Assembly: GCA_025351875.1 (NCBI GenBank)
Contig: JANXVA010000640.1
Location: forward strand, 1-50,174
Reading direction: 5' to 3'
DNA: 50,174 nt
From: Myxococcales bacterium
GTDB lineage: Bacteria > Myxococcota_A > Polyangia > Polyangiales > Polyangiaceae
The translations under genes and the position numbers were made by a program. The notes beneath the pieces were generated by a model. It saw only the letters and a program-made list of their open reading frames with translations. It made no database searches and had not been told where the DNA came from. Of this stretch, positions 49,977 through 50,174 are shown piece by piece. Within the stretch, counting starts at the first letter, position 1; each line of letters opens with the position of its first letter.

Positions 49977-50174
49977 ATGTCACAGAACTGGAATCCTGGC
50001 GGAGGACAACCCCCGGGCGGCGGCCCGCCACCTGGCGGCGGAGGCTACGGAGGTCCGCCTCCTGGAGGCGGCGGCTATGGCGGTCCGCCTCCGGGTGGCG
50101 GCGGTGGCTTCGGTCCTCCTCCTGGAGGCGGCGGTGGCTTCGGCCCTCCTCCAGGCGGCGGCGGTTATGGCGGT
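49977..50174 (+). CDS. Gly/Pro-repeat protein (partial, cut by window end)
   Basis: The first 66 codons of a gene start at the ATG at 49977, with GAGGAGG six bases before it. After MSQNWNPGGGQPPGGG come five ten-residue units (PPPGGGGYGG twice, PPPGGGGGFG twice, then PPPGGGGYGG) reaching the window edge. Proteins with this N-terminus in myxobacteria commonly continue into membrane domains, but the rest is not visible. No function can be given. Confidence 0.8.
   Translation, partial: MSQNWNPGGGQPPGGGPPPGGGGYGGPPPGGGGYGGPPPGGGGGFGPPPGGGGGFGPPPGGGGYGG
50025..50174 (+). repeat. 30-bp tandem repeats coding a Gly/Pro region
   Basis: Five successive 30-base units encode PPPGGGGYGG or PPPGGGGGFG. 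Synonymous differences between units (CCT, CCA, CCG for Pro; GGT and GGC for Gly) show they are not brand-new duplications. The array continues to the window end, so its true length is unknown. Confidence 0.85.

Noticed and set aside
1..50174. Mobile elements, prophage or integron signs.
   Set aside because: No transposase, integrase, terminal inverted repeats or att-like duplications were found; composition seems uniform by eye.

Overview
The window reads as a chromosomal segment of a high-GC, free-living bacterium, most likely a myxobacterium (phylum Myxococcota, probably order Polyangiales). This is an inference. It rests on a MYXO-CTERM-like C-terminal sorting signal (gene at 9880-11337), a Ser/Thr kinase fused to an ATPase and repeat region (11399-15178), and a second small kinase. 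It also rests on many lipoproteins with Ala/Gly/Asp-rich linkers after the lipobox, strong G/C preference at third codon positions, and frequent GTG starts. There is no phage, insertion sequence, CRISPR array or rRNA operon. Genes are densely packed on both strands.

Layout. 1-3.9 kb: tRNA-Glu with terminator, a small membrane protein, a decayed kinase fragment joined in frame to a frameshifted Cys-rich lipoprotein, a DUF1993 protein, and two Cys-rich zinc-ribbon-like proteins facing each other. 3.9-8.5 kb: a lipoprotein, a wax-ester synthase/diacylglycerol acyltransferase, a small membrane protein, a cold-shock protein and a GNAT-like protein. 8.5-15.2 kb: small acidic protein, lipoprotein, MYXO-CTERM surface protein and the giant kinase-ATPase. 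15.2-18.4 kb: a DyP-type heme peroxidase in tandem with a membrane protein made of two related halves, divergent from a bacterial caleosin-like protein. This is the most unusual locus. 18.4-22.7 kb: a surface protein with 16 short repeats, a PilZ protein, a 55-residue small protein, a TPR-like regulator and a sugar-binding-like lipoprotein.

22.8-26.3 kb: a three-gene run (di-heme oxidoreductase, imelysin/EfeO-like lipoprotein, ferritin-like di-iron lipoprotein) that looks like an iron or metal handling operon. 26.3-30.6 kb: TerB-like and HAMP proteins, an outer-membrane-like protein, and a GMC oxidoreductase translationally coupled to a small partner. 30.8-35.8 kb: SEC-C protein, DEAD-box helicase, ATP-grasp ligase, small lipoprotein and PolX. 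35.8-43.9 kb: a lipoprotein with one CxxCH motif, a di-heme cytochrome c fused to a rhodanese, a DUF362 protein, an alcohol dehydrogenase and two coupled lipoproteins. 43.9-50.2 kb: glucose-6-phosphate dehydrogenase, a 7-bp tandem repeat, an esterase-like lipoprotein, a PHP phosphoesterase coupled to a kinase, an L,D-transpeptidase, and the start of a Gly/Pro-repeat protein cut off by the window end.

Common themes are envelope and lipoproteins, heme and redox chemistry (DyP, caleosin, cytochromes, di-heme oxidoreductase, GMC enzyme), metal handling and neutral-lipid metabolism. Functions are assigned from motifs read by eye; no database search was run.
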